Positions 11,101 to 21,216 of a stretch of DNA of 43,909 bases are shown here, one piece after another. The notes under the pieces were generated by a model. The model had not been told where the DNA came from. It ran no database searches and worked only from the letters and a program-made list of their open reading frames with translations. Position 1 is the stretch's first letter. Each line of letters opens with the position of its first letter. The stretch spans positions 1-43,909 of the forward strand of contig CAUYUJ010000899.1 in assembly GCA_963575745.1 (NCBI GenBank), in the 5' to 3' direction. The DNA comes from Prorocentrum cordatum. Taxonomy: Eukaryota; Sar; Dinophyceae; Prorocentrales; Prorocentraceae. The translations under genes were made by a program, and so were the position numbers.

Positions 11101-11153
11101 TTTTTTTGGGGGGGCTCCACGCCCTCCTCTGAGTCCTTTAAAAGGATCTGACA

Positions 11154-11180
11154 CCTGCTGCAACGAGGCGGTGCAGCAGG
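11154..11180 (-). other. LINE 3' stem-loop
   Basis: Perfect 9-bp stem, CCTGCTGCA with TGCAGCAGG, around a 9-base loop, between the RNase H stop and the A-tail. A small TCCTTT/AAAGGA palindrome lies at 11134-11146. In several LINE families a 3' stem-loop is what the RT recognises; that role here is inferred. Confidence 0.6.
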
Positions 11181-11193
11181 CCTGTGAATAAAA

Positions 11194-12249
11194 TTAGGCA
11201 TACGTGTTGAAGCACTGCATAATATTGCCGACATCAACCGTAACACCCGCTTTCTGCTGCCTGTAATGCGGGTGTTTGCCTTTGCACAGGGCGTCCCAGC
11301 CGTACCTCGCTGCGCGCGACGGAGGCGGCTGGCACTTGGCGGCTAACCCGCGGACAGAGGCTCCACTGGAATGCGCCTTGCACCTAGTGCAAATAAACAA
11401 AACCGAGCCATCAGAGCAGTCGAACGCAAACGTACGGTGCTCGAGGGCGTCCTGACTGGACGCGTGAAGCCGAGAAACCTGAGAACAGACACCTGGCAAG
11501 GGCCTACTCTGAGATCGCTTGCCTCTGAGGCAAACAGCACAGCGCCACACTCCAGACCACATTTCCCAGCGATGCCCTGCGGTCGCAGCGGCAGCGGCAT
11601 GCGGGGCAGGAATTCGTCCTACCTCGGAGAGGTCCAAGGCAGGCCACACATGCAAAACATGGGCCGCCAGCCTGATAGTCTGGCGTGCCTGCGAGACAAG
11701 CTTATCAGCAGCCGCTAGCTTGTCTGGACACGAAGGATGAAGATGCACTGCGTGCTTGGCTGCCGCGTCCGCATGATGGTTGCCGAGGCGCCTCCAGCGC
11801 TCAGCAGCGTCGATCCCCGCCTCATCCAGCTCCTTGTGAGCTGCGACTTTAGTGCACGTGGAAGGCGAGATACCTTGGGCATAGAGTTGGAGGAAAGCCC
11901 CAGCGTAGGCCCTCTTCCCACACAGCTGCTCGGCCTTGGGCCTACAGGCTAGATTGACCACATTGCTGCAATCAGAGAACACATCTATGCAGGCCGACGC
12001 GAGCACATTGGCCCAAGTCCAGCAGCTGAACTCGGCCGACTGAGGCGTCTGAGGATACGGGGCCCAAACTGGGGCCCGAAACTCGGCGACGGCCGACCCT
12101 TGATCGCCGACCATCACCACACTGCAGCCAGCCCTGGAGAGCTCCCGAACAGGGTGACGGCTGCTAGACCCGTCGATGAAAACGCTACCCCAAACTTCAG
12201 TGCCAGGCTTAGTCCCAGAGGGCGACGAGATATCTTGGTGGTGCCACAC
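11194..12249 (-). pseudogene. LINE RNase H C-terminal reading frame
   Basis: A 351-residue frame holding a type I RNase H with a complete acidic set: D26 in FIDGSSS, E73 in AEFSCW, D93 in FSDCSN and D161 in NHHADAAAK, plus H138 in VAAHKE. It would remove the RNA strand during cDNA synthesis. It overlaps the RT frame out of phase. The two join naturally near 12250, where RT-frame RFL is followed in this frame by WHHQDISSP, so a one-base indel separates what was one polyprotein. A Cys/His-rich C-terminal part follows (CAVCLRGK, ICTRCKAHSS, LCKGKHPHY), which may be an additional zinc-binding region. The apparent start is not a real initiation site. Confidence 0.75.
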
Positions 12250-14162
12250 AAGAAACGGGCCATTGTCCGTCTCAGTGAGGGGCCTGGGGTATCCATCGGC
12301 GGGGTGGCGGAAAGCCCCAGATATAACAACGAACGCAGCTTCTCGTCGTCCTTAGATGCTGAGGCTTCGGCTACAGTACTAGCTTCAACTAGAGAAGATC
12401 TAAGCTCAGCCACTGGCTCGTGGGGGCACTCCCACAACCTGTGGAAGATCGTGTCCGAGGCGCCGCAGAACGGGCAACTGCCGTCCACGAGGTAGCCTAA
12501 GCTCACAGCACGATCTCCAGTGAAAAAGGCTTCGGTGGCGAACGCTCTAATGCGGGCCTTCTGGAGGGCCGTGTATTTCTTGGGGGCCAGGGCCTCGCGC
12601 AGCACATCATAGCATATCCTGGGGGGCGCTCCCCTCTTTTCAGCGGAGAGGCGCTCCAACATCCTAAAATAACCGTCCTTGAGCAAAATCCTGAATAAGG
12701 CAGGCGAGATAGTGCCGAAGGGAATAGAGAAGCCACGGTCATCTCGCACCGTCATGAAGTTGTCCATGCACCAGCCCAGCCTAACCAGGGACATCCGAAG
12801 GGCCGACACGGGGCCCGCGACCGCTCTCCAGGAGCAGGCAGGGTTGGAGAACTCAGCTTCCCACGCCCGGCGCAACGAGGGAAAACCCAAACCCCGAGAG
12901 TAGGCCCCAGTCTGGGCCAGCCAAATCTCCTTGGACCAACGGAGGATGGGGGCGGTGGCAGCGCGCCAGCACGGATCATAATCGAGCAAAGCCGCCGTCG
13001 TCAGGGATCTCAACTGAGATCGAGGTCGGACCACCGAGAAAACCTGACGACGGAGGCGAAGCAACTCGAGGTCGCTAGTGCCAGTAATTTCCGCGCCATA
13101 AGAAGCCCCCGCGAGGGGCCCCGAGGAGAACGCCCTAAGAACCTGCGGCCGAGAGATGACTTTAATCTGACGCTTTAATCTCTTGGCCGCCCTCGCAGCC
13201 TTGGCGATACGTATTTTGGACTTAACCGAGCGCCCCGCCACCCTAAGCGCGCGGCCAGCCGTGTAGTCAATGCCTAAGTTGACAGCACTCGACGTAAAAT
13301 TACCTCCTAAATGCGAAATCTCAGCAGAAACCTCATCACCAAGGGCCTTCGAGGAAGCGACAACCGCGGTCTTATCCAGGGAGAGGGAGCAACCGAAACA
13401 AGACTCAACGATGCCGTGGAGCGACTTGGCCCCTTCGACGATCGATTTGACCACGGTCCGATGTTGGCCCGTGCACGAAAGACCCTGGCCGTCGATATAC
13501 ACATCGAGGTCGAGCCTGGGGATGGAAGGAAGAGAATCGTATCCGTCCTGGCAAAAGACACGAATGAACGTGGTGGCCATCGAGCACCCAGCGATAACCC
13601 CATTCAGGCAGAAGCAGGGGCCTTCCAGCCACCCTCCAAGACAGAGAAAGCGCCCACACCTGTAGGCATAAATGCAAAGACGGGCAATCGCAAGAGGGAA
13701 TCCATGTTTCTTGCAACGGGCCTCGAGCTCATACAGACTGATGTTCTCATAGAACTTACGCAGATCAAAGAGAACAGAACATGAGGACTCCCCGATGGCA
13801 AGACCCGTCTCGGCGGTGACAGCTTGACGCCAAACCACATCGGCAGCTCCGCGAAACCTACCAGCAGCCCAGTACCGTTTGGGGTGTTCCTGCTCCCAGT
13901 TCAAGGCAAAGGGCCGCCGACAGCGGCCCCAAACCCTGAACCAGGAGCAGAACACCCCAATCGGCCTGTATCCACCAGTAGGCTTCGGCAGAAGCGCCAG
14001 AGTGACGACAGAGATCTGCGGAGGAAGGCAGCCTAGCGCTTCCATGACCGAAAAAATGGCACTGAGGCAATCGAGAGCAGCATCCGGTAAACCATCGTGC
14101 CTTTTTCGGCGATAGCTGGGCGTCTGGGGTCGATGCATTCCCCCTGAACCGAGGCCCACCAA
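12114..14162 (-). pseudogene. LINE reverse transcriptase (5'-truncated, active site mutated)
   Basis: A 682-residue frame, of which about the first 25 residues come from flanking or duplicated DNA. It carries RT motifs: LLPKPTGGYRPIGV near 58-70, motif A LFDLRKFYENIS with D133, motif B NGVIAGCSMATTF near 187-199, and motif C VYIDGQGLS with D224. The second catalytic Asp of the usual Y-x-D-D is Gly225, which should kill polymerisation. A knuckle C563-x2-C566-x7-H574-x4-C579 follows. Sense continues to about residue 638; after that the frame runs out of phase through the RNase H region. No endonuclease domain remains. RT would copy the element RNA into DNA at the target nick. Confidence 0.8.
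14086..14100. repeat. LINE target-site duplication, 5' copy
   Basis: Identical to 11086-11100, with 22 of 24 bases matching when the adjoining T-run is included. Confidence 0.7.
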
Positions 14163-14600
14163 AACATCCTCGTCTTACGAACATAACAAGTTATGTTGAT
14201 TCGGCCGGCCTGTGGGTCATAATATTTCAGCTAGCCCGCCCGACTGCGGGCTCTCCACCGCGAGGCAGACATCTGCGCGACGCGACGCCGAGCGCGTGAA
14301 TCAAGCGAGCTGGCGGTCCGAAGAAAACGCCCAACAGGGCGCCGAACGACAGATGCAAATAAAAGCCCGCCACCTGACTGAAACCCCCAATGGGCGCGCC
14401 AATGGCGCAGTCTGGGCGACCGGCGTCAGGCATCTCCCAGATTTGGCCGAGACGCCCGCGGGGCCGCCCGAAATGACACGTGCACCAGAAAAACCCAAGA
14501 GGGACTTGACACAGCCAGCGCTAAGCACGACAAAGCGCGCGACAGGCCCCAAGAGAAGCGTGAGAAACTTGACCCCCCCCCGTCGGCTGTCGGCCGCAAT
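14101..14600. other. No gene seen
   Basis: GC-rich flank of the LINE. The short frames lack recognisable motifs. Confidence 0.45.
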
Positions 14601-14609
14601 GCCCTGGAA

Positions 14610-15055
14610 GGAAGGGGGGAAAGGGAGTGAGCGAAGGGGGGAAGGAGTGCAGTGCGTAAGAGTGAAGGGGGTAGAGGGCGCAAGGGGGTAAGAGAGTGCA
14701 AGACAGCAAGGGGGGTAAGGGGGGTAAAAGGGGTAAGGGAGTAAAGTAAGTAAAAGGGGTAGGGGGTAAGAGGGGTAAAGGGGCAAGGGGGTAAGGGGGT
14801 AAAGGAGCAAGGTAGCCAGGGGGTAATGGGGATAAGGGCAGGCCAGGGAGGAAGGGTGCAAGGGGTAAAGGAGTAAAGGGGTAAGAGTGTAATGTGTGTA
14901 GGGGGAAAAGGAGTAGGGACGTCGAGACATAACGGGGTAAAACGGAGAAGCGGACTAATGAGGCAAACGGAGACATGGGGTAACGAGGCACTGGGGCGCA
15001 AGTAGGTTAGAGGGGAAAGTAAGGGGTGAGGAGTAGGATCTTGGAAGGGCAAGCG
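14610..15055. repeat. Degenerate GGGGTAA-type purine-rich repeat
   Basis: Plus strand is dominated by words such as GGGGTAAG, GGGTAAA and AGGGGGTAAAGG. It is not the plant-type telomere word TTTAGGG, so I treat it as a local satellite. Confidence 0.75.
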
Positions 15056-15300
15056 AAGTCGGCGGATGATACGCAACGCAGCTGAATGGTACCAATTGGC
15101 ATTACGGCACTACGCACAACATGAGAGTATGACGAAACATGTTAAAGCGTGCCTACTGGGATGGGACTGCTGGAAGCTGGGAACGCACATCACGCCACGC
15201 GCACTGCGCGGTGGATCTGCTTCTGAATCGAAGCCCCCGCCCGATCGAGGGGCGCCGCGAGGCGGCCAACGTCTCGCCCAGAGACGAATGGACGCCGCGG
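15056..15300. other. No gene seen
   Basis: Single-copy-looking spacer between two purine tracts, with no recognisable motif. Confidence 0.4.
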
Positions 15301-15440
15301 CGGATCAGGACGAGAGGAGGAGGTGGGAGAGGAGGAGGAAGAGGAGGAGGAAGTGGCCCGGGGAGGGGGATGAGGAGGAGGAGGGAGGGGGGAGGGGGGC
15401 GGCGAGGAGGAGGAGGGGGAGGAGGAGATGAACAGTAGGA
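15301..15440. repeat. GGA/GAG purine microsatellite
   Basis: GGAGGA-type triplets and G-runs. Confidence 0.8.
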
Positions 15441-15659
15441 GGAGACAGACAGATAACGAGAAGAGTCCCTGACGAGAAGAATCCCAATTCTGTTTTCCGC
15501 TGCATCATCTGCGGGCCACCTGGCACAGACATCATCAATTGCATCGTGTGTCCTGCGACGAGGCGCGGCGCCCCCTGAACCCCATGTTGGCCGAGACCCA
15601 TGTCGGCCGCATGGCCCCGCCGATCTACGACGCTGCTCGGGCCGCGGTGCGTTGTCCTC
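15441..15659. other. No gene seen
   Basis: Spacer between the purine tract and the following pyrimidine tract. Confidence 0.4.
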
Positions 15660-15872
15660 ACCCGTCGGCGACGGAAAGACGCCCTCCTCCTCGTCCTCCT
15701 CCGCGCCCTCGCCCTCCTCCACCTCCTTCCCCCGTTCTTCCTCCCCCTCTTCCTCCTCCTCCTCCTCCTCCTCCTCCTCCTCCTCCTCCTTCTGCTGCTG
15801 CTGCTCCTGCTCCTGCTGCTGCTGCTGCTGCTGCTCCCCCCCCCCCCCCATCCCCCACCTCCCCCCCCCCCC
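15660..15872. repeat. CCT and CTG triplet tracts followed by a poly-C block
   Basis: CCTCCT repeats give way at about 15790 to CTGCTG/CTCCTG and then to C-runs. Polyglutamate, polyalanine or polyleucine frames are by-products. Confidence 0.85.
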
Positions 15873-16145
15873 AAAAAAAAAAAAAAAAAAAAAAAAACGC
15901 CCGCACGCGCGCGCACATCCCTTCATTCCCCATAACCCCATCCACCAGTTCCGCCGCCCCCCGAGGACCCCATGAAGCCCAGAGCAGTCGAGCAGCCCCC
16001 CCCCCGGACCCCCCCCCAAAAAAAAAAAAAAAAAACGCGTCCCCCGCACGCGCGCGCGCACATCCCCTTCATTCCCCATAGCCCCATCCACCTGTTCCGC
16101 CGCCCCCCGAGGACCCCATGAAGCCCAGAGCAGTCGAGCGGCCCA
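15873..16145. repeat. Tandem duplication of about 145 bp, each copy headed by an A-run
   Basis: Copy 1 begins with 25 A at 15873-15897; copy 2 begins with 18 A at 16018-16035. Each is followed by an alternating CGCACGCGCG tract, CCTTCATTCCCCATA, CCCCATCCACC, then TTCCGCCGCCCCCCGAGGAC, CCCATGAAGCCC and AGAGCAGTCGAGC. The copies differ by a few substitutions and run lengths. Confidence 0.85.
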
Positions 16146-16198
16146 AAATCTACTCATCCCGACTCAAACCTACTTCAACTTCTTCTTCTCCTCCTGCT

Positions 16199-16640
16199 CT
16201 AATACATCTGCAGATTCTGGGGCGGCAAGGCCCCGCCAGCGCGGGCCTTGCTCAAGTGCGCCTCGATAGCCTCCTTGCGAGCCAACTTGGGCGTTGCGGG
16301 CAGGGTCTTCACAATGAACTCGCAGGCGGCGGCGGCGGCGATGAACGCCTTCACCGACGCGACGGCTTCGGTGACCTCCTTCGCCGCGCCCTTCGCGTGG
16401 GCATCGTTGTTCCACTTGTCCTCGCCGATCGAGGCAGACAGCAAATCCGACGCCGCGCTCAGATCCAACCAGCGACCGGCCAGGGGCTTCCAGTCCTTAT
16501 CCACGATCTCTGCCTGGACCCTCTCACGATCCCACTCCTCGACCACGAAAGGCTTGTAGTCGGGCACGTCCTTCTTGAGGAGCTCGGCGTTCTTGCGGGC
16601 GACGGCGGCCCGCGCCGAGGCTGCCTGCAGGCTGCGCAGC
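16199..16640 (-). pseudogene. C-terminal segment of the broken gene
   Basis: In the same frame as the preceding segment (17908-16724). It reads KPFVVEEWDRERVQAEIVD, WKPLAGRWLDLSAASDLL and a helical, alanine-rich run ending LPATPKLARKEAIEAHLSKA. It looks like a folded helical domain with balanced charge, not repeat translation. It may end at the stop at 16199 or, after a one-base slip, in the lysine-rich EQEEKKKLK just downstream. Confidence 0.5.
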
Positions 16641-16713
16641 GCGGGGCTCGCGCGAGGCGCATCGGTCCTGGCCCGCGCCGATGACGACAGGACGGGTGGC
16701 AGCGGTTTAAGAT

Positions 16714-16742
16714 AACCTGGGTTCTACTTCGAACCCAGGGTT
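16714..16742. other. Inverted repeat inside the unresolved join
   Basis: AACCTGGGTTC and GAACCCAGGGTT, with one bulged base, around a six-base loop. It lies where the coding sequence between 16640 and 16860 loses sense, so the segment may be an intron remnant or a small insertion. Confidence 0.5.
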
Positions 16743-17908
16743 CCATGCCGACCCTGGATGCCACCCCGAACTGCCCCCGCATCCTTGGCCCCGCCCCGAA
16801 CTGCCAGCCCCCCAACCAAAACGGAACAACGACAAACACATCGGCGCGAGCCCAAGACCGAAGTCGCCAACACCAGACACGCGCGGCCAGCCGCCTTCGC
16901 CATCTCGGCCTGGCCCTCCTGCCGCGCGTGGACCAGCGCGGCGTGGGGGTTCTCTGGGGAAGCGGACAACTCCTTGATGATATCCGGCACGGGCAGCGCG
17001 TCAATGCTGTCACGGGCCGCACGCCAAACGCCGACCATATTCGGAGTGCCAAGTATGGACTTCAGGTCGCTCAGGCGGGCCTGCAGGGCGCGGTGCACGC
17101 TCGGCCCTGCCGGGGGAATGCGCGCCCAGCCGTCGGCGGGCGGCGGGGGCGCAAGCTTCGCCCGCAGTGCGGCTGCGCCCCAGCGGGCCTGTGCCACTGA
17201 CAACGATGCCCTGAGCACTGCCGAGAGGGGTGCGATGTCCAACGCCACGCTGATGTTGTCGATGTGATCGAGCTCCGTCTTCACGGCAGCCATGTTGGCC
17301 TTCTGCTCGAACTTCGCCGCCTGGGCGATCGTGTCCTTGTCGTCGAAGAATTCAATGCCGTCGAATGTCTCCCTGTTTCCCCAGTACCTGGCCTTGTCGT
17401 CTCCGAAGATCACGGGGCACACCAGGTCGAGCTTCGGCGTCGAGAAGTCGGCGACCCCCTGCGCGAGCATCTCGCCGCCGCGCTTAGCCCGACCATCGAA
17501 CGCGTCGCCGTCGATCCCCGCGAGGCCGACCGCGTCGCCGTTGTTCTTGACCTGCGAGAAGAGACGGATAAGGGTCGCAAGAGCTTCGAAGACGGAGACG
17601 TCCTTCACCGCAAGCACCTTGGAGGAGTCGCATAGCAGCTGGACTGGCGCATGGGGGATCTGTTCCAGGAGGCCCAGGACGTCGAACACTGTCTTCACTT
17701 TATCATGTGCGATGGCTTTGGGCAGGGCCTTCAGTCTTCGCATTGACAAGACCAACTGCAAATCGGCGGCAACCTTGACTACAATCTTCAAGCTGAAAAT
17801 CTCAGCGCCCTCGGCAAAGAAAATGATCGGCCTCGCCGGAAGAGATGACGTCGAAGAAGTCGCCGCCGATGGCCCGTAGGATGTCCGCGATGCGCTGGAA
17901 GCACACAT
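16724..17908 (-). pseudogene. Second helical segment of the broken gene
   Basis: Meaningful sequence starts at FFAEGAEIFSLKIVVKVAA, where it takes over from the previous frame near 17825, and runs to about MAKAAGRACLVLATS. It is rich in helix-forming residues with patches such as PVQLLCDSSKVLAVKDVS and VKTELDHIDNISVALDI. No catalytic motif or membrane segment is visible. The last 45 or so residues (Cys/Val/Gly-rich) look like non-coding translation. Confidence 0.5.
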
Positions 17909-18845
17909 CTTGCAAGCCCGAGTCCAGCGCGTCGTCGGACTTGGACAATTTGTCGTCGAGCCCAGCGATGATGGTATAGCACTCCTTCAGATTCGATGTG
18001 TCGGACTTCACAGTGACCGTTCTCAGGAGCTCGAACAACTGCGACTTGCGGTTCTTTTCCTGCAATTTCACCTGCAACGACTGGAGCGCCGTCTTCGAGG
18101 CCTTAAGCAGATTGGCACCGTGTGGCATCGATACGAAGGAATATATCAGCTGCTTCTGGGCTGGAAGGTCCCGCGTGAACGATGTGATCTTGTCGTACAA
18201 AGCTTGAATGGCATTCCCGTCGCTCCTGGGAGCCTCGAGGTCGAGGTCGACATGCGCCCTGAGCTCAATGAGTTGCTCCGCCAAGTCGCCCGCCAGCTCG
18301 AACTGCACCTGGCCAATGCGAGCCAGGTCGCGAGGGAACGGCGACAACAGCGTTTTCACATGTTTCGCCATCTGCGCTGGGTCTGTAGTGCCGCCGCCGC
18401 GGCTGGTCAAGATGTCGATGATCGTCTGCTCGATGGACTTGGAGTGGAGCTCAAGCAGCTCATCCGACGTGCAGAACTCCTGGGCGACCACTTTCGACAT
18501 CGCCTGGAAGCGGTGCATCATGGACTCCTCATCGTCATCGGCCAAGGCCTTACCCATGCCAATGCTGAACTTGATGCTGAGCTCATCCCTGGAGATGCAC
18601 GGGGGCACCCACTCCTTCAAGTCAGTGGCTGGATCGGCCCGCAAGAACTCGTCAAGATCAGCCTTCTCCTTCACATACAAGCGGTCGTCGCCCTTCTTGA
18701 CCCACGCCTTGCATGATCTCGCCGTGGAGACCATGGCATTCAGCAGCTTGGTATGGATTGTGATGTCACGCTGCTGCGAAGACGTGGCGGAAGGTGCTTT
18801 CGCTGACATTCCCTTGCACATGTTACTGATATTTTTGTACCACAC
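17802..18845 (-). pseudogene. First helical segment of the broken gene
   Basis: Same frame as 19778-18852 and separated from it only by the TAA at 18852-18854 (the codons GAT AAG lie between the stop and this frame's first listed codon, GTG). The segment has hydrophilic helices: KSIEQTIIDILTSRGGGTT, AKHVKTLLSPFPRDLARIG, AEQLIELRAHVDLDLEAP and SLQVKLQEKNRKSQLFELL. This suggests a coiled-coil or alpha-solenoid protein. Function unknown. Sense ends at SSGEADHF, where the next frame takes over. Confidence 0.55.
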
Positions 18846-18851
18846 CTTATC

Positions 18852-19778
18852 TTATTCTTGGACAATCGTAGCTTTCTGCATGGTGGAGAACGAGCGCAAC
18901 TCCTTCATGGCCTTCTCAAGTGACTTCGCGATCTCCGCCTCCAGTCTGCTGCCCGTTGACGCAGAAGCAGCAGTGGCAGACGCGCCCGCTGCCGCGCCAG
19001 CCGCTTTCCTGCCCCGCCCTGCAGGCGTTCCCTTGAGGGGGGCTGGCATGTTGCTTGCGGCGGCCGCCGGGGCGTCGCGCCCACGTCGCCTGCTGCTGGT
19101 CGGTGCCCTGGCGTCGGGGGCAGCAGCCGAACTGGCCCCATCGCCCCCGCTGCTCGGCTTCACCTTAGTCTTCTTCGTCATGGCGCCACTGCACAGCGCC
19201 TCCATCAAATTGAAAGGCCCCTCCTCTTCCGCCTCCTCGGACGACGACTCGACCTGCGCGTCCTCGAGCTCCTCGGGCTTGCTCTTCTCCGCTGAAGATG
19301 GCGCCTCGCCAGCGGGGCCCACTGCGGCGCCGGGCGCGGGGGGGGCCGCAGGAGGTGGAAGGGCAAGTCTTTCCCCTGAAAACTTGCTGAGGGATCCCGA
19401 CTTGAGCTCGGCAAAGAGGTTCTTCTGCTGGTTCGGGTCCATGGTGACCTCGCCGTCGCCCAACTTCGTGGGATGTTGCAAACCAGATTCCATCTCCCAT
19501 GCGCGCTCCATCTCGTCGGCCTTCGTAGTGGGAATGAGGACGACGTCTTGGATGCTCCCGTCCTTCCACTCCGTGCGAGTCCTTTGATGTCCTAATCCAT
19601 TTTTATATGGGTCACCGTGCTCTGCGATGTACGCGGCAAGCAACTTCATGCGGCCCTTGTCTGATTTTTGGAACTTGATGCTGCTCACCTTCGCGACCTC
19701 CTCCTTCGGCCTGCTGTCCCAGCCGGCGAGAGAGAGATAATGCACTTGGCCCCGGCCTTGTACTGCCCACAGAGCCAA
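18852..19778 (-). pseudogene. Linker segment of the broken gene
   Basis: Real sequence begins with AGWDSRPKEEVAKVSSIKF, continuing the zinc-finger segment after the slip near 19735. A conserved-looking stretch (AAYIAEHGDPYKNGLGHQ, VVLIPTTKADEMERAWE, GEVTMDPNQQKNLFAELKSG) is followed by an acidic run, a Ser/Ala/Pro-rich basic linker (SSRRRGRDAP, GRGRKAAGAAAGA) and a short helix before the stop at 18852. The basic linker could hold nuclear localisation signals. Function unknown. Confidence 0.55.
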
Positions 19779-20215
19779 GCTCGAAAATCCATGAACTCTT
19801 TACGTTCTTTCTCGTCGGTCTGGACATCCCGCAACACCTCTGCCGAAGACTTGCGGGGCCGAAGGCGATTCTTCGTCGTGCCGCACAGCGCGCAGACTTG
19901 TCCTCCATAGTCTGGCTTCGCCCAACTTAAAGTGCACCCCTCCTTCAGCTCGTCGGGGTCGGTCACCTTGCGGCCGCAAAACTTGCAAGCCTTCTTGCGG
20001 ATCGCAGCGCTAAGCGTCATCAGCTGAGCGAGCAGGACGCCCATGAAACCAATCCCGCGCTTGTCACCAGGCTCGGGCGCATCGCCCATGTCGGCATCGG
20101 CATCGCGGTCGCCGATGCGCCTCCTCTTAGCGCCCAGGATGGACATCTCTTCAGAAGCGTCATCTGCGGCTGACGCGGGGGCGCGCAGCTGGCTGAGGAG
20201 ATCGTCGCCCTGCAT
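19685..20215 (-). pseudogene. N-terminal zinc-finger segment of the broken gene
   Basis: Starts at the ATG at 20215 (MQGDDLLSQLRAP); the frame is open 12 codons further upstream without an ATG. It has a basic patch AKRRRIGDRD, then a cysteine cluster ACKFCGRK, EGCTLSWAKPDYGGQVC and ALCGTT that looks like a zinc-binding unit of five cysteines. Meaningful sequence ends at AKCIISL near 19735, where a TCTCTCTC run precedes the change to the next frame. It is probably a nuclear protein by composition. Confidence 0.6.
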
Positions 20216-20300
20216 CGCGGTCGGGCCGCTGGCCCTGGGACGCCGCCCCACGGGCGGACGAGCACTGCAGGCTGGGGAAGCTGAATCAGTCGCTCAACGA

Positions 20301-20322
20301 GTCGGGCCCAAATGGCTACGGA
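20301..20322 (-). other. Relict of the dinoflagellate spliced leader
   Basis: Read on the minus strand from 20322, the first 13 bases TCCGTAGCCATTT equal the start of the known 22-base dinoflagellate spliced leader, and 18 of 22 positions match overall. It lies about 85 bases upstream of the ATG of a minus-strand gene, where a trans-spliced leader would be on an mRNA copied back into DNA. Confidence 0.65.
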
Positions 20323-21216
20323 GGCGGCGGGCCCGAGTCCCGAGGCCCGAGAACAATGGGCGCTGGATGGGGAAGGCCTGAGGCGCGGCCCCGATTCATC
20401 GACCGGGACGTCGTACAATGAACAACCTCATCTCTGCCCCATCGCTGGTTGTCACGAGCATTTACTCCCTGCCCCTGCCCCAAATAGTTTAAGGCTGTAC
20501 CCTGGGCGAAGCCCTACGCAAATCCAGCAGGCGGTCCCGCGAAATACCAACGAGAACCAAGCGACGCCCGACGAGACATGGGCCAGTTTGGTGAGGGCCC
20601 AACGGGAGACCCATTCAGTGAAAGGCCAATCAGAGCACTGTGAAACGTGACACGAGGCCTTGATGCGGCCATGGCCTTGTCGGGGCCAAGTCGAGGGGAT
20701 GGGGGGGCTGGGGGTCCTCGACGCCGCGCTGACGGCACGAAGTATTGGAAGGCCGCTCTTAGAAGCTAGTCAGCACGCCAGTGCCACATGGGGGGTGAGC
20801 GAAAGTGTCCGAGAGGGCCTCGCAGAGCGACGCGCACCGAGACCAACAGACCCATTGCATAGCGTTTGCTCCAAGTCGCGCCAGGACCCAATCTGCAGAC
20901 ATCGCATTCCCGCAACTTTCGTTCGCAATCTTGGAACCTGACCCCGCTGGCAAAGACATCCCCTATTTCGGCTACACTGCTTGCGCCCTGCAAGCGCCCA
21001 TCGCTCAGCCTGCAAATCAAAAGCCGATTGCCCTAGACGCCGGGCGCATGCCAACAACCGATGGACAACTCTGAGACCATCAAGACAGCTTACGGGCCTG
21101 CCTAGAATGTCCAGAGATTCGGGATCGAGCTAAGAGGGCAAAGCCGCCGAGAAAGAAGGAAGGGCTTGCGCTGGCACCCCTGCTCTAAGCGGAGCCCCTG
21201 CTTGACCACTGCGGCT
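20323..21216. other. No gene seen
   Basis: GC-rich spacer between the spliced-leader relict and the methyltransferase. Small frames on both strands without motifs. Confidence 0.5.

Larger units (their letters stand above)
11101..14085 (-). mobile_element. 5'-truncated LINE retrotransposon
   Basis: The insertion runs on the minus strand from within the RT domain (14085) to an A-tail (T-run 11101-11107). It is flanked by the 15-bp direct repeat GGTAAACCATCGTGC at 14086-14100 and 11086-11100. The outside of the upstream copy is also A-rich on the sense strand, so the duplication may be a few bases longer with one mismatch, as is usual for target-primed reverse transcription. Order: RT, cysteine/histidine knuckle, RNase H, 3' untranslated region with a 9-bp stem-loop, A-tail. 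The length of 2985 bp, loss of the endonuclease half, a frameshift and a broken RT active site mark it as a dead copy. One caution: the base words overlapping the upstream repeat (Asp-Gly-Leu) could be native LINE sequence, in which case the repeat match would be partly chance. Confidence 0.8.
16199..20322 (-). pseudogene. Large unrecognised protein gene, intron-poor broken copy with spliced-leader relict
   Basis: Five minus-strand frames join into one coding sequence of about 1,300 residues. They are: zinc-finger part (20215-19685), a low-complexity linker part (19778-18852), a helical part (18845-17802), a second helical part (17908-16724) and a C-terminal part (about 16640-16199). The breaks are a two-base-scale slip in a TC repeat near 19735, an in-frame TAA at 18852-18854, a one-base slip near 17825 and an unresolved join between 16640 and about 16860. 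A spliced-leader-like sequence sits at 20322-20301, about 85 bases before the first ATG at 20215. That is the layout of an mRNA copied back into the genome. The product family is not known to me. The same kind of protein seems recurrent in dinoflagellates, but that is memory, not a search. Confidence 0.65.

Noticed and set aside
11086-14100. LTR-type element
   Set aside because: The flanking repeat is only 15 bp and the protein order RT-knuckle-RNase H with an A-tail is LINE-like.
14610-15055. Telomere-like repeat
   Set aside because: Words are GGGGTAA/GGGTAAA, not TTTAGGG or its complement, and they are irregular.
15153-16157. 334-residue minus frame with polyglutamate
   Set aside because: Made of GGA/CCT triplet tracts and homopolymers on either side of the duplicated segment.
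16711-16745. tRNA fragment (GGTTCGAA word)
   Set aside because: The word is the loop side of an 11-bp inverted repeat; no acceptor, D or anticodon arm nearby.
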